Below the pieces are notes generated by a model. The model did no database searches and was not told the DNA's origin. It was given only the letters and a program-made list of their open reading frames with translations. 42,335 nt of DNA from an uncultured Lachnospiraceae bacterium (GTDB lineage Bacteria; Bacillota; Clostridia; Lachnospirales; Lachnospiraceae): NCBI GenBank assembly GCA_905234245.1, contig CAJOGN010000007.1, positions 1 through 42,335 on the forward strand, given 5' to 3'. Below, in pieces: positions 8,574 to 17,661 of this stretch; positions within the stretch are counted from its first letter, which is position 1; every line of letters begins with the position of its first letter. Made by a program: the position numbers and the translations under genes.

Positions 8574-9020
8574 ATGAAAGTATCTACGCGTGTTGAATAT
8601 GGAGTTATAGCATTAGTCGATATTGCTGTATATTCTGAAAATGGTAATAGTGTTTCCACTATTGATATTGCTAAAAGAGAGGGTATATCTAAAAAATATT
8701 TAGAGCAGATATTCCCACTTCTTAAAATGGCAGGATTTATTAAGGCGCAAAAGGGTATAGGTGGTGGATATACTATGTCTAAAAAGCCTGAAGCTATCAG
8801 AATGTCAGAGGTTGTTAGTGCATTAGATAATACAATATTAGAAGATGTTGATAGTGAGAATAATGAGGATGCTAAATCCTTAAGAAATATTGTTAACAAT
8901 AATTTGTGGGGAGAGCTTAATACTACAATTAATAGCTTTTTAGAGAATATAACCTTGGCAGAATTCGTTGATAAATGCAGGAATTTAATGTCTGATGGTT
9001 GGGATATGTATATAATATAG
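8574..9020 (+). CDS. Rrf2-family transcriptional regulator
   Basis: This 148-residue winged-helix regulator starts with the Rrf2 signature MKVSTRVEYGVIALVDIA. It continues through IDIAKREGISKKYLEQIFPLLKMAGFIKAQKGIGGGYTMSK, the recognition helix and glycine-rich wing, and ends in a dimerisation helix. The three-cysteine cluster that binds Fe-S in IscR or NsrR is missing; only one cysteine occurs, near the C-terminus (DKCRN). It therefore resembles CymR-like or non-Fe-S members. The ribosome binding site GAGGGG lies inside the last codons of the upstream gene. It is the last gene before the heat-shock operon. Its targets cannot be deduced. Confidence 0.88.
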   Translation: MKVSTRVEYGVIALVDIAVYSENGNSVSTIDIAKREGISKKYLEQIFPLLKMAGFIKAQKGIGGGYTMSKKPEAIRMSEVVSALDNTILEDVDSENNEDAKSLRNIVNNNLWGELNTTINSFLENITLAEFVDKCRNLMSDGWDMYII

Positions 9021-9068
9021 TTAAAAATGTGATGATATTATGAATTTTATTACATTTGCAAAAAATTA

Positions 9069-9098
9069 CTTGCACTCGACTCCGTCGAGTGCTAATAT
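9069..9098 (+). promoter_or_regulatory. CIRCE operator overlapping the groESL promoter
   Basis: The HrcA-binding CIRCE inverted repeat spans 9069-9095. The left arm CTTGCACTC matches the consensus TTAGCACTC at 7 of 9 positions. It is followed by a 9-bp spacer and a perfect right arm GAGTGCTAA. A sigma-A promoter is superimposed: -35 TTGCAC at 9070-9075, 17 bp, then -10 TAATAT at 9093-9098. HrcA bound to CIRCE would cover both promoter boxes, giving heat-inducible chaperonin expression. The left-arm mismatches create the -35 box. The hrcA gene is not in this window. Confidence 0.92.
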
Positions 9099-9153
9099 AT
9101 TATCTGGAATTAATATTTGACTATAATTGATTATATAAAGGAGGCGTTCTATT

Positions 9154-11086
<1,933 letters not shown>

Positions 11087-11088
11087 TA

Positions 11089-11181
11089 TGTAGCATATTC
11101 GCAAAGCGAATGTGCTACACGGCGAGCACCTTCGACGTAGTCGAACCAAAATGTGCGAGCCACCTTGCGAAGCTCGGTGTG
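11089..11181. repeat. Palindromic intergenic repeat downstream of groEL
   Basis: About 95 bases with nested inverted repeats, noticeably GC-richer than its surroundings. Hairpin 1 has arms 11089-11102 and 11106-11119 with an AAA loop (14 bp, one T-G wobble). Hairpin 2 is TTCGAC-GTA-GTCGAA at 11131-11145. Hairpin 3 pairs CGAGC 11156-11160 with GCTCG 11172-11176. No U-tract follows, so it is a poor intrinsic terminator. Read in one frame it would give peptide fragments like CATRRAPST and NQNVRATLRSSV. From memory, these recur in mis-annotated small ORFs of Lachnospiraceae genomes, which points to a dispersed, non-coding palindromic element. That recollection could not be checked here. Confidence 0.6.
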
Positions 11182-11187
11182 TCAATA

Positions 11188-11216
11188 TTGTATTCGAATT
11201 TCAAATATGCTATAAT
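11188..11216 (+). promoter_or_regulatory. Promoter of the DegV gene
   Basis: The -35 box is TTGTAT at 11188-11193. After exactly 17 bp comes -10 TATAAT at 11211-11216, with an upstream TGC giving a TGn extended -10. Transcription would begin near 11222, about 65 nt before the DegV start. Confidence 0.75.
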
Positions 11217-11250
11217 ACACTTCGTGTGCAAATACGCCACGAGGTGTATT
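11214..11250 (+). other. Hairpin in the DegV leader, overlapping its -10 region
   Basis: The arms 11214-11226 and 11238-11250 form a 13-bp inverted repeat (one G-T wobble) around an 11-nt loop, followed by TTTACTG. The left arm overlaps the -10 box and predicted transcription start. It could be the terminator of groEL read-through transcripts, or an operator-like palindrome. A transcript starting near 11222 would contain only part of the left arm. Confidence 0.5.
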
Positions 11251-11286
11251 TTACTGTTAAACTACTATGTAAAAAGGATTAGAATA

Positions 11287-12168
11287 TTGAAGATAGCCAT
11301 ATTGACAGATAGTAATTGCGGAATTAACAAAGAAGAAGCAAATAAGCTTGGAATTTACGTTCTTCCTATGCCATTTTATATTGGTGATGAGGTTTATTAC
11401 GAAGATATTGATTTGACACAGGAAGAATTCTATATAAAGCTGGACACTGAAGATAAGATTACAACTTCTATGCCTGTTGTAGGAGATGTTATTGATAAAT
11501 GGGATGAACTTCTAGAGGACTATGATGAGGTTGTCTATATTCCTATGTCAAGTAGTCTTAGTGGCTCTTGTCAGACAGCACAAATGCTAGCTCAGGATGA
11601 TGAATACGAAGATAAAGTATTTGTTGTTGATAATCAGAGAATATCTGTAACTATGAAGGAATCTGTTATGGATGCTTTATATCTTGCTAATAAGGGCTAT
11701 AGTGGTTCAGAGATAAGAAATATATTAGAAGATCACAAGAGAGATTCAAGTATATACATATCTATTCCAACGCTTAAATATCTTAGTAAGGGTGGAAGAC
11801 TAACCAAGGCTGTTGCAGCACTTGGTAATATACTTAAGATTAAGCCTGTGCTTCAGATTCAGGGTGGCAAGCTTGATACATTTGCAAGAGCAAGAACCAT
11901 TGAACAGTGTAAGCAGACAATGATTACTGCTATAAAGGATGATATCAAGAATCGATTTGATGATGACCCTTCTATTGTTGAGATTGCTATTGCCCATACT
12001 AACAATGAAGAGGCAGCCTTGAAGTTCAAGGAAGAGGTGCTTGAGATTTGGCCTGATAGAGAAATAGTTGTTGATCCATTGTCACTATCAGTTGCATGTC
12101 ATATTGGACCAGGTTCATTGGCCATAACTGTTGGGAGAAGAATAGGAAGCTTTAAACAATACAAATAG
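11287..12168 (+). CDS. DegV-family fatty acid-binding protein
   Basis: This 293-residue protein belongs to the DegV family, which includes the FakB fatty-acid-binding partners of fatty acid kinase. Visible features are the start KIAILTDSNCGINKEEANKLGIYVLPMPFYIGDEVY, the TTSMPVVGDV loop, the VVYIPMSSSLSGSCQTA segment and the C-terminal SLSVACHIGPGSLAITVGRR motif that contacts the carboxylate. I start it at TTG 11287, preceded by AAAGGA. The open frame extends upstream to 11110 only because the palindromic repeat happens to be open, and that part lacks family similarity. No fatty acid kinase gene is adjacent. Confidence 0.88.
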   Translation: MKIAILTDSNCGINKEEANKLGIYVLPMPFYIGDEVYYEDIDLTQEEFYIKLDTEDKITTSMPVVGDVIDKWDELLEDYDEVVYIPMSSSLSGSCQTAQMLAQDDEYEDKVFVVDNQRISVTMKESVMDALYLANKGYSGSEIRNILEDHKRDSSIYISIPTLKYLSKGGRLTKAVAALGNILKIKPVLQIQGGKLDTFARARTIEQCKQTMITAIKDDIKNRFDDDPSIVEIAIAHTNNEEAALKFKEEVLEIWPDREIVVDPLSLSVACHIGPGSLAITVGRRIGSFKQYK

Positions 12169-12203
12169 AGATTACTAGTAAACATTTGATTGGAGGAATT
12201 AAT

Positions 12204-13478
12204 ATGGTTAAAGCAGTAGTGGGAGCTAACTGGGGAGATGAAGGAAAAGGCAAGATTACAGATATGTTAGCCGAAAATGCTGATATTATTGTAAGGTTTC
12301 AGGGTGGTGCTAACGCAGGTCATACAATAGTTAATGACTATGGTAGATTTGCGCTTCATACATTACCTTCTGGAGTATTCTATAATCATACAACAAGTGT
12401 TATTGGCAATGGAGTAGCTCTTGATATTCCGAAACTGTTTAATGAGATTCAACAGGTTATTAATGGTGGTGTACCAAAGCCTAAGATTCTTATATCAGAC
12501 AGGGCACAGATTGTTATGCCTTATCATATTTTATTTGATGAATATGAAGAAGAGAGGTTAGGTAAAGCTTCTTTTGGTTCAACCAAGTCTGGTATTGCGC
12601 CATTTTATTCTGACAAATATGCTAAGATAGGCTTTCAGGTTCAGGAATTATTTGACGATGAAATTCTAAAGAGTAAGGTTGCAAGAATATGTGAGAAGAA
12701 AAATGTATTATTAGAGCATCTATACCATAAGCCATTGCTTAAGGAAGATGAGTTGATGAATACATTGCATGAATATAGAGATATGGTTGCGCCATATGTT
12801 GCAGATGTATCATCATTTCTTGATAAAGCACTTAAGGAGAATAAGACAATTCTTCTTGAGGGACAGCTTGGCACATTAAAGGATCCTGACCATGGAATTT
12901 ATCCAATGGTTACATCATCATCTACACTCGCTGCTTATGGAGCGATTGGAGCAGGTGTTCCTCCATATGAGATTAAGCAGGTTGTTACTGTTGTAAAGGC
13001 TTATTCTTCTGCTGTTGGAGCAGGTGCATTTGTCTCTGAGATATTTGATGATGAAGCTGATGAGCTTAGAAAAAGAGGCGGAGACAAAGGGGAATTCGGT
13101 GCTACAACAGGCCGTCCACGAAGAGTAGGATGGTTTGACTGTGTAGCTAGTAAATACGGATGTAGAATGCAGGGTGCTACTGATGTGGCATTTACAGTAC
13201 TTGATGTTCTGGGATATCTTGATGAGATTCCAGTATGTGTAGGATATGAGATTGATGGTGAGGTTACAACTGAATTTCCTGTAACTTCTAAGCTTGAGAA
13301 GGCTAAGCCTGTTCTTAAGACTCTTCCTGGTTGGAAAAGTGACATTAGAGGTATTAAGGAATATGACAAGCTCCCAGAAAACTGTAGAAAGTATATTGAG
13401 TTTGTTGAAGAACAGTTAGGATTCCCTATTACTATGGTTTCAAATGGACCTGGAAGGGATGAGATTATTTATAGATAA
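12204..13478 (+). CDS. purA: Adenylosuccinate synthetase
   Basis: PurA converts IMP and aspartate to adenylosuccinate with GTP, the first committed step to AMP. The 424-residue product shows WGDEGKGK near the N-terminus, the catalytic NAGHT histidine region, ILLEGQLGTLKDPDHGIYP, and GATTGRPRRVGWFD, which binds IMP. The start is ATG 12204, preceded by TGGAGG at 12191-12196. An in-frame TTG at 12186 lies upstream of that ribosome binding site and is unlikely to be used. It lies 35 nt after degV and 15 nt before the ABC transporter genes. Confidence 0.94.
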   Translation: MVKAVVGANWGDEGKGKITDMLAENADIIVRFQGGANAGHTIVNDYGRFALHTLPSGVFYNHTTSVIGNGVALDIPKLFNEIQQVINGGVPKPKILISDRAQIVMPYHILFDEYEEERLGKASFGSTKSGIAPFYSDKYAKIGFQVQELFDDEILKSKVARICEKKNVLLEHLYHKPLLKEDELMNTLHEYRDMVAPYVADVSSFLDKALKENKTILLEGQLGTLKDPDHGIYPMVTSSSTLAAYGAIGAGVPPYEIKQVVTVVKAYSSAVGAGAFVSEIFDDEADELRKRGGDKGEFGATTGRPRRVGWFDCVASKYGCRMQGATDVAFTVLDVLGYLDEIPVCVGYEIDGEVTTEFPVTSKLEKAKPVLKTLPGWKSDIRGIKEYDKLPENCRKYIEFVEEQLGFPITMVSNGPGRDEIIYR

Positions 13479-13493
13479 TGAAGGAGGCAAATC

Positions 13494-14435
13494 ATGATTA
13501 AAGTAAGTCATTTGACGAAAAATTATGGAAATCATGTTGCAGTTGATGACATTTCATTAGATATCAAGCCTGGAAAAATATACGGCTTCTTGGGACCTAA
13601 TGGTGCCGGCAAATCTACAACAATGAACATTATTACTGGATATCTTGCGCCAACTAGTGGTGAAGTCCTAATTGATGGTCATGATATCTATAAGGAGCCT
13701 GAGGAAGCTAAGGCTTGTATTGGTTATCTCCCTGAGATTCCACCTTTGTATGTTGATATGAAGGTATGTGAATATCTTAAGTTTGTATGCGAGCTTAAGA
13801 AGGTAAAAAAAGAAGATAGAGATAAAGAAGTAGAGCGTGTTATGGACCTTACTAAGGTAAGTGATGTACAAAACAGAATTATTAATAATCTTTCTAAAGG
13901 ATATCGTCAAAGAGTAGGTATGGCGCAGGCTTTAATTGGTTCGCCTAAGGTTATCATTCTTGATGAGCCAACTGTTGGACTTGATCCTAATCAGATTAAA
14001 GAGGTTAGAGATTTGATTAAGAGTCTTGCTGGTGAGCATACAGTTATTTTAAGCTCACACATTTTAAGTGAGATAAGTGAGACATGCTCTCATGTATTCA
14101 TTATCGATAAGGGTAAGATTATCGCTAATAATGCTATTGAGACTTTATCTAACTATTTTAACTCTAAGCAGGTTCTTGAGATTGTTGCTAAGGGTGATAA
14201 GGATAAATGTAAAGAGATTATAGAAGCAATCGAAGATATTGAAAGTGTATCAGTTGAAAAGGGTACTGAAGAAGGTACTGTTAACATTACTGTAACTGCT
14301 ACCTATAGTAAGGATGTAAGAGAGGATGTATCTCTTGCATTATCATCTGAGAAAATATCAATATTTGAGATGAAAGAAGATACCAAGTCATTAGAAGATG
14401 TCTTCCTAGAATTAACTGCAAAGGAGGAAGAGTAA
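13494..14435 (+). CDS. ABC transporter ATP-binding protein
   Basis: A 313-residue ABC-2-type ATPase. Walker A is GPNGAGKST, followed by a Q-loop region, the signature LSKGYRQRVGMAQAL (a variant of LSGGQ), Walker B VIILDEPTVGLDP and the H-loop SSHILSE. The roughly 90-residue C-terminal extension (NSKQVLEIVAKGDKD...) is typical of CcmA/GldA-like exporters. It shares a 1-nt TAATG junction with the permease-GldG fusion downstream and presumably energises it. The substrate is unknown. An AGGAGG-type ribosome binding site precedes the ATG. Confidence 0.92.
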   Translation: MIKVSHLTKNYGNHVAVDDISLDIKPGKIYGFLGPNGAGKSTTMNIITGYLAPTSGEVLIDGHDIYKEPEEAKACIGYLPEIPPLYVDMKVCEYLKFVCELKKVKKEDRDKEVERVMDLTKVSDVQNRIINNLSKGYRQRVGMAQALIGSPKVIILDEPTVGLDPNQIKEVRDLIKSLAGEHTVILSSHILSEISETCSHVFIIDKGKIIANNAIETLSNYFNSKQVLEIVAKGDKDKCKEIIEAIEDIESVSVEKGTEEGTVNITVTATYSKDVREDVSLALSSEKISIFEMKEDTKSLEDVFLELTAKEEE

Positions 14436-16576
14436 TGATTGCCATATTTAAGAGAGATTTTAGATCACTTTTTACTAATGTAATAGGATGGGTGTTCTTA
14501 AGTGTTTTGTGTGCATTTTTTGGATTGTATTTTTTAATTTATAATCTTGTAAATGGACAACCATATCTATCCTATGCTTTATCAGGCTTATGTCCTGTAA
14601 TACTTATTGTTACACCAATTCTTTGTATGAGAGTCTTCTCTGAAGAACGTAAGAACAAGACTGACCAATTGATATTTACGGCTCCTGTGTCGCCATTTAA
14701 GATTGTCTTTGGCAAATTCTTATCGGTGGCTGCTGTATATACAATTGCAATGATTTTTATTGCATTTTCACCAATTGTATTAGAGTTATATGGAGCATCA
14801 GCGCTACTGCAAAATTATGTTGCGCTATTTGGTGTATATATATTCGGTCTTGCATGTATTGCAATTTCCATATTTGTATCTACTTTAACTAAGAGTCAGA
14901 TTATTACTGTTATATTATCATTTGTCATATTATTCGTTGGATATATGATGGATGGCATACTTGCATTAATTATCCAAGAGGACAACCTGTTATCTAAGAT
15001 ACTTAATTGCTTGTCTTTATCTAAGCCAATGCAGAACTACCTTAATGGTATGTTCGACATCAAAGGGCTTGTATATTATGTATTAGTTGTTGCCCTTTTC
15101 TTGTTCCTGGCATATTGTGTAATACAGAAGAGAAGATGGACAATATCTAAGCAGGTACTTGCTCGTTCATTATCAAGAGGAGCGTCTTTGGTGCTTGCAA
15201 TTGTGCTTGCTATTGCTGTAAATGTTGCAGTTACATATATTCCTGATAATTATACACAGCTTGATGCAACAGCTACTAGAGTGTATACATTGTCAGATGA
15301 GGGTAAGGAATTCATTAAGAATTACAATAACGAAGCAACAATTTATGTTCTTGCTACTGAGAGTGAATGTGATGAGAATCTTAAGAAGACATTAGATGAG
15401 TTCTCAAGCAATGACAAGATTACTGTTGAGTATGTTGACTTGACACAAAATCCAATGTTCGCGTCACAATATACTTCAGAGAGTCTTACTCCTAACAGCT
15501 TGATTGTTGTTAGTGGTAATGCATATAAGAGTGTAAACTTTGATGATATATATGAGTATTCTATGAATCAACAAAGCTATAGTTATGATGTTACAGGCTA
15601 CGATGGTGAAGGTCAGATTGTAAGTGCTCTGCAGCGCGTAATGAATAACACCGATACATTAATATGTACTTTGACTGGTCATGATGAGATGGAGCTTGGC
15701 TCTAATGCCACATCTGCATTGACTAAGGGTAGCTTTAGTATGCAGTCGCTTAATTTCTTAGAGGCAGATAAGGTGCCAGATGCATGTAGACTGTTAATCA
15801 TTAATGCACCATCTAAGGATTTATCTAAAGATGATGTTGATAAGATTAATGAATATACTGCAAGGGGCGGTAATGTATTATTTAATATTGCAAATGTTGA
15901 TTCTACAGCAAGGTCAATAGTTTCTATAAATGATATGCCTAACTACAAGGGATTGCTTCAAAGCTTCTCTGTTAATGTTAAGCCTGGTGTGGTTTGTGAA
16001 GATTCTAGCGGGTACTATTATAAGCAAAATTACGCTTTGCTTCCTGAAGTATTAGAATCAGATGTGTCTAATGGAATTGCTGGAAATAAGTCAGTACTTC
16101 TATATAGCGCAACTGCAATGGATTATACTGAGAATAACAACTATACAATTACGCCACTTCTTCAGACCTCTGATAGCGCTTATATCAAGGCTAATCTTGA
16201 TGGTAGTACAAGTACAAGTACAGAGAAGGTTGAAGGTGATGAAACTGGTAAGTTCAATCTTGGATTAGAGGTTACATCATCTAATGGCTCTGCTGTTGTT
16301 GTATATGGTTGTCAATATCTATTCAATGATGAGATGGATAGTTATGTTGCTAACCGTAATAGCAAGTTATTTGTAAATACCGTTACAGCTATGGTAGGTA
16401 CAGGGGATGATAATAGTTCTAACCAGATTGTTATTCCTGCTAAGTCCCTTAAGGTTTCATCAATAATGGTAACTGGAGCTGCAGTAGTTATTTATGGAAT
16501 AATTTGGGGTCTGTTTATCCCACTAGCTTGCCTGATTATAGGAATTGTAATTTGGGCTATTAGAAGAAAACAGTAA
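14435..16576 (+). CDS. ABC-2 permease fused to a GldG-like extracytoplasmic domain
   Basis: This is a 713-residue membrane protein. Residues 1 to about 235 form a six-helix ABC-2-type permease, including the RVFSEERKNKTDQLIFTAPVSPF segment seen in GldF-like permeases. After another membrane segment at about 248-268 comes a large extracytoplasmic domain (about 270-670). It resembles GldG/ABC_transp_aux, with TRVYTLSDEGKEFIKNYNNEATIYVLATE, the LTGHDEMELG motif and RLLIINAPSKDLS. A final C-terminal transmembrane helix lies at about 680-707. Homologues of GldF and GldG are separate in gliding Bacteroidetes; Clostridia often carry them fused, for unknown export. The ATPase is immediately upstream. 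The DUF4340 gene that I recall often following it is absent. Confidence 0.85.
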   Translation: MIAIFKRDFRSLFTNVIGWVFLSVLCAFFGLYFLIYNLVNGQPYLSYALSGLCPVILIVTPILCMRVFSEERKNKTDQLIFTAPVSPFKIVFGKFLSVAAVYTIAMIFIAFSPIVLELYGASALLQNYVALFGVYIFGLACIAISIFVSTLTKSQIITVILSFVILFVGYMMDGILALIIQEDNLLSKILNCLSLSKPMQNYLNGMFDIKGLVYYVLVVALFLFLAYCVIQKRRWTISKQVLARSLSRGASLVLAIVLAIAVNVAVTYIPDNYTQLDATATRVYTLSDEGKEFIKNYNNEATIYVLATESECDENLKKTLDEFSSNDKITVEYVDLTQNPMFASQYTSESLTPNSLIVVSGNAYKSVNFDDIYEYSMNQQSYSYDVTGYDGEGQIVSALQRVMNNTDTLICTLTGHDEMELGSNATSALTKGSFSMQSLNFLEADKVPDACRLLIINAPSKDLSKDDVDKINEYTARGGNVLFNIANVDSTARSIVSINDMPNYKGLLQSFSVNVKPGVVCEDSSGYYYKQNYALLPEVLESDVSNGIAGNKSVLLYSATAMDYTENNNYTITPLLQTSDSAYIKANLDGSTSTSTEKVEGDETGKFNLGLEVTSSNGSAVVVYGCQYLFNDEMDSYVANRNSKLFVNTVTAMVGTGDDNSSNQIVIPAKSLKVSSIMVTGAAVVIYGIIWGLFIPLACLIIGIVIWAIRRKQ

Positions 16577-16597
16577 CATATAAGAAAGTATAAAAAT

Positions 16598-16652
16598 AAG
16601 GCTTCAGGTCCTGTTCTTAAGTATTATAAGACAGGAGCTTGAAGCCTTTTAT
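16598..16652. terminator. Bidirectional terminator between the permease-GldG gene and the minus-strand gene
   Basis: A long hairpin pairs AAGGCTTCA 16598-16606 with TGAAGCCTT 16640-16648, and inside that TCCTGT 16609-16614 with ACAGGA 16631-16636. It is flanked by T-rich sequence on the + strand (TTTTATATTCTT) and by TTATTTTTA on the minus strand. It can end both converging transcripts. Confidence 0.85.
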
Positions 16653-16667
16653 ATTCTTAATAATTAA

Positions 16668-16886
16668 TTATTTAAACATATTATCGTTTTCTTCTTTTTT
16701 CTCTTTGATTTTCTTGGCTATTTCAATACCGCAGAATAGTAGAACAGGTATAATTAATGTGGCTGCAATTGAGGCGCCTAGATATGTCATAACATTTGGT
16801 CCGCCTATTAAAGCGACAACTAGAGTGGAAGCGTACATTCCTACAAGTAATATTATTGCTATTATAGCTAGTATTCTTTTCACCAT
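16668..16886 (-). CDS. Small membrane protein of unknown function
   Basis: A 72-residue protein starting MVKRILAIIAIILLVGMYASTLVVALIG. It has two hydrophobic segments (about 5-28 and 33-55) and a highly charged C-terminal tail (KKIKEKKEENDNMFK). The start at 16886 is set by AAAGGA on the minus strand, 8 nt before the ATG; a longer frame from 16946 lacks a ribosome binding site. It resembles small two-helix proteins often annotated as hypothetical in Lachnospiraceae, and I cannot name a function. It is preceded by a minus-strand promoter and by one copy of the conserved-loop hairpin. Confidence 0.75.
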   Translation of the reverse strand: MVKRILAIIAIILLVGMYASTLVVALIGGPNVMTYLGASIAATLIIPVLLFCGIEIAKKIKEKKEENDNMFK

Positions 16887-16916
16887 AGTAATAATCCTTT
16901 CATTAGTGCTAATTGT

Positions 16917-16983
16917 ATTTCTACTTAGATATATCAGTACGCTCATATAGAAAATCGCTTAACTGATATATCTAAGTAGAAAT
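16917..16983 (-). ncRNA. Conserved-loop hairpin, copy 1 (candidate cis-regulatory RNA)
   Basis: A perfect 22-bp stem (16917-16938 with 16962-16983) encloses a 23-nt loop. On the minus strand the loop contains GCGATTTTCTATATGAGC. It lies 30 nt upstream of the small membrane protein start, in sense orientation, just downstream of the predicted promoter. The same loop recurs in three + strand hairpins at 19649, 23797 and 25201 with unrelated stem sequences. Confidence 0.75.
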
Positions 16984-17001
16984 TATGAACTGTTATATAA
17001 G

Positions 17002-17030
17002 AATATAATTGGTTTATTATAAAAAAGCAA
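17002..17030 (-). promoter_or_regulatory. Promoter for the small membrane protein and its hairpin leader
   Basis: On the minus strand, -35 TTGCTT (17030-17025), 17 bp, -10 TATATT (17007-17002). Transcription would start just upstream of the hairpin at 16983, so the hairpin would form the 5' leader. Confidence 0.55.
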
Positions 17031-17048
17031 TATTTTCTTAGGTATTTT

Positions 17049-17077
17049 TTGAGTTTATTCAACTTTTTTGTTATAAT
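17049..17077 (+). promoter_or_regulatory. Promoter of the SEC-C/thrS unit
   Basis: -35 TTGAGT at 17049-17054, 17 bp, -10 TATAAT at 17072-17077. It lies about 48 nt upstream of the SEC-C gene and diverges from the minus-strand promoter at 17002-17030. Confidence 0.75.
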
Positions 17078-17125
17078 GTAAAAGTTATATATTGCAGAAA
17101 TTAGAATTATAAGGAGAGAATATAA

Positions 17126-17626
17126 ATGACACTATTAGAGACATGGAGAAATGTAGCTTACGAATCTCAGACAGATCAGGTATCTGCACAGAGCTTTTGG
17201 AATCAGTATTTTGAAGAAGAGAAGAAGGTGTATGAGAAGCTGTTAGCTAATCCTGATGAAGTTGTAAAGGGAACAGTTGCTGACCTTGCTAAACAATACG
17301 ATTTAGAGGTATTAACATTTGTTGGATTCTTAGATGGAATCAATGATAGCTTAGTTACTCCTAATCCTATTGAAGAGATGAAGGAAGATACAGAGGTTAC
17401 TATTGATTTTGATAATGAGAAGCTATTCAGAAACATGGTTGATGCCAAGGCTGAGTGGTTATATACACTTCCACAGTGGGATGATATATTCGATGCTGAT
17501 ACTAGGAAGAGTCTTATTATGGATCAGAAGCGTGCTCACACATTTGTATCAGATAAAAAGGTGGGAAGAAATGACCCATGTCCATGTGGTAGTGGTAAGA
17601 AATATAAGAAATGCTGCGGAAGATAA
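17126..17626 (+). CDS. SEC-C metal-binding domain protein
   Basis: A 166-residue cytoplasmic protein. The C-terminal 21 residues ([20 protein letters not shown]) form the zinc-binding SEC-C motif with the CxC...CC ligands, as found at the SecA C-terminus. The N-terminal 140 residues are an acidic helical domain of unknown function common in clostridial SEC-C proteins. AAGGAG at 17112-17117 precedes the ATG. It lies 32 nt upstream of thrS and is probably cotranscribed. The motif suggests a protein- or ribosome-associated role, but nothing here proves it. Confidence 0.85.
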   Translation: MTLLETWRNVAYESQTDQVSAQSFWNQYFEEEKKVYEKLLANPDEVVKGTVADLAKQYDLEVLTFVGFLDGINDSLVTPNPIEEMKEDTEVTIDFDNEKLFRNMVDAKAEWLYTLPQWDDIFDADTRKSLIMDQKRAHTFVSDKKVGRNDPCPCGSGKKYKKCCGR

Positions 17627-17661
17627 TTTGTTTTGTAATTCATTTGTAAGGGAGATTAATG

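Noticed and set aside
8574-9020. Fe-S cluster-sensing (IscR/NsrR) function for the Rrf2 protein
   Set aside because: The three-cysteine cluster motif is absent; only one cysteine occurs near the C-terminus.
11110-11286. N-terminal extension of the DegV reading frame (about 59 codons)
   Set aside because: It runs through the palindromic repeat and the DegV promoter, has no ribosome binding site at its ATG and no family similarity. TTG 11287 with AAAGGA fits the family start.
16639-16950. Open + strand frame of about 103 codons
   Set aside because: It is antisense to the small minus-strand membrane protein, whose ribosome binding site, promoter and terminator are all visible. Its hydrophobicity is that gene's mirror.
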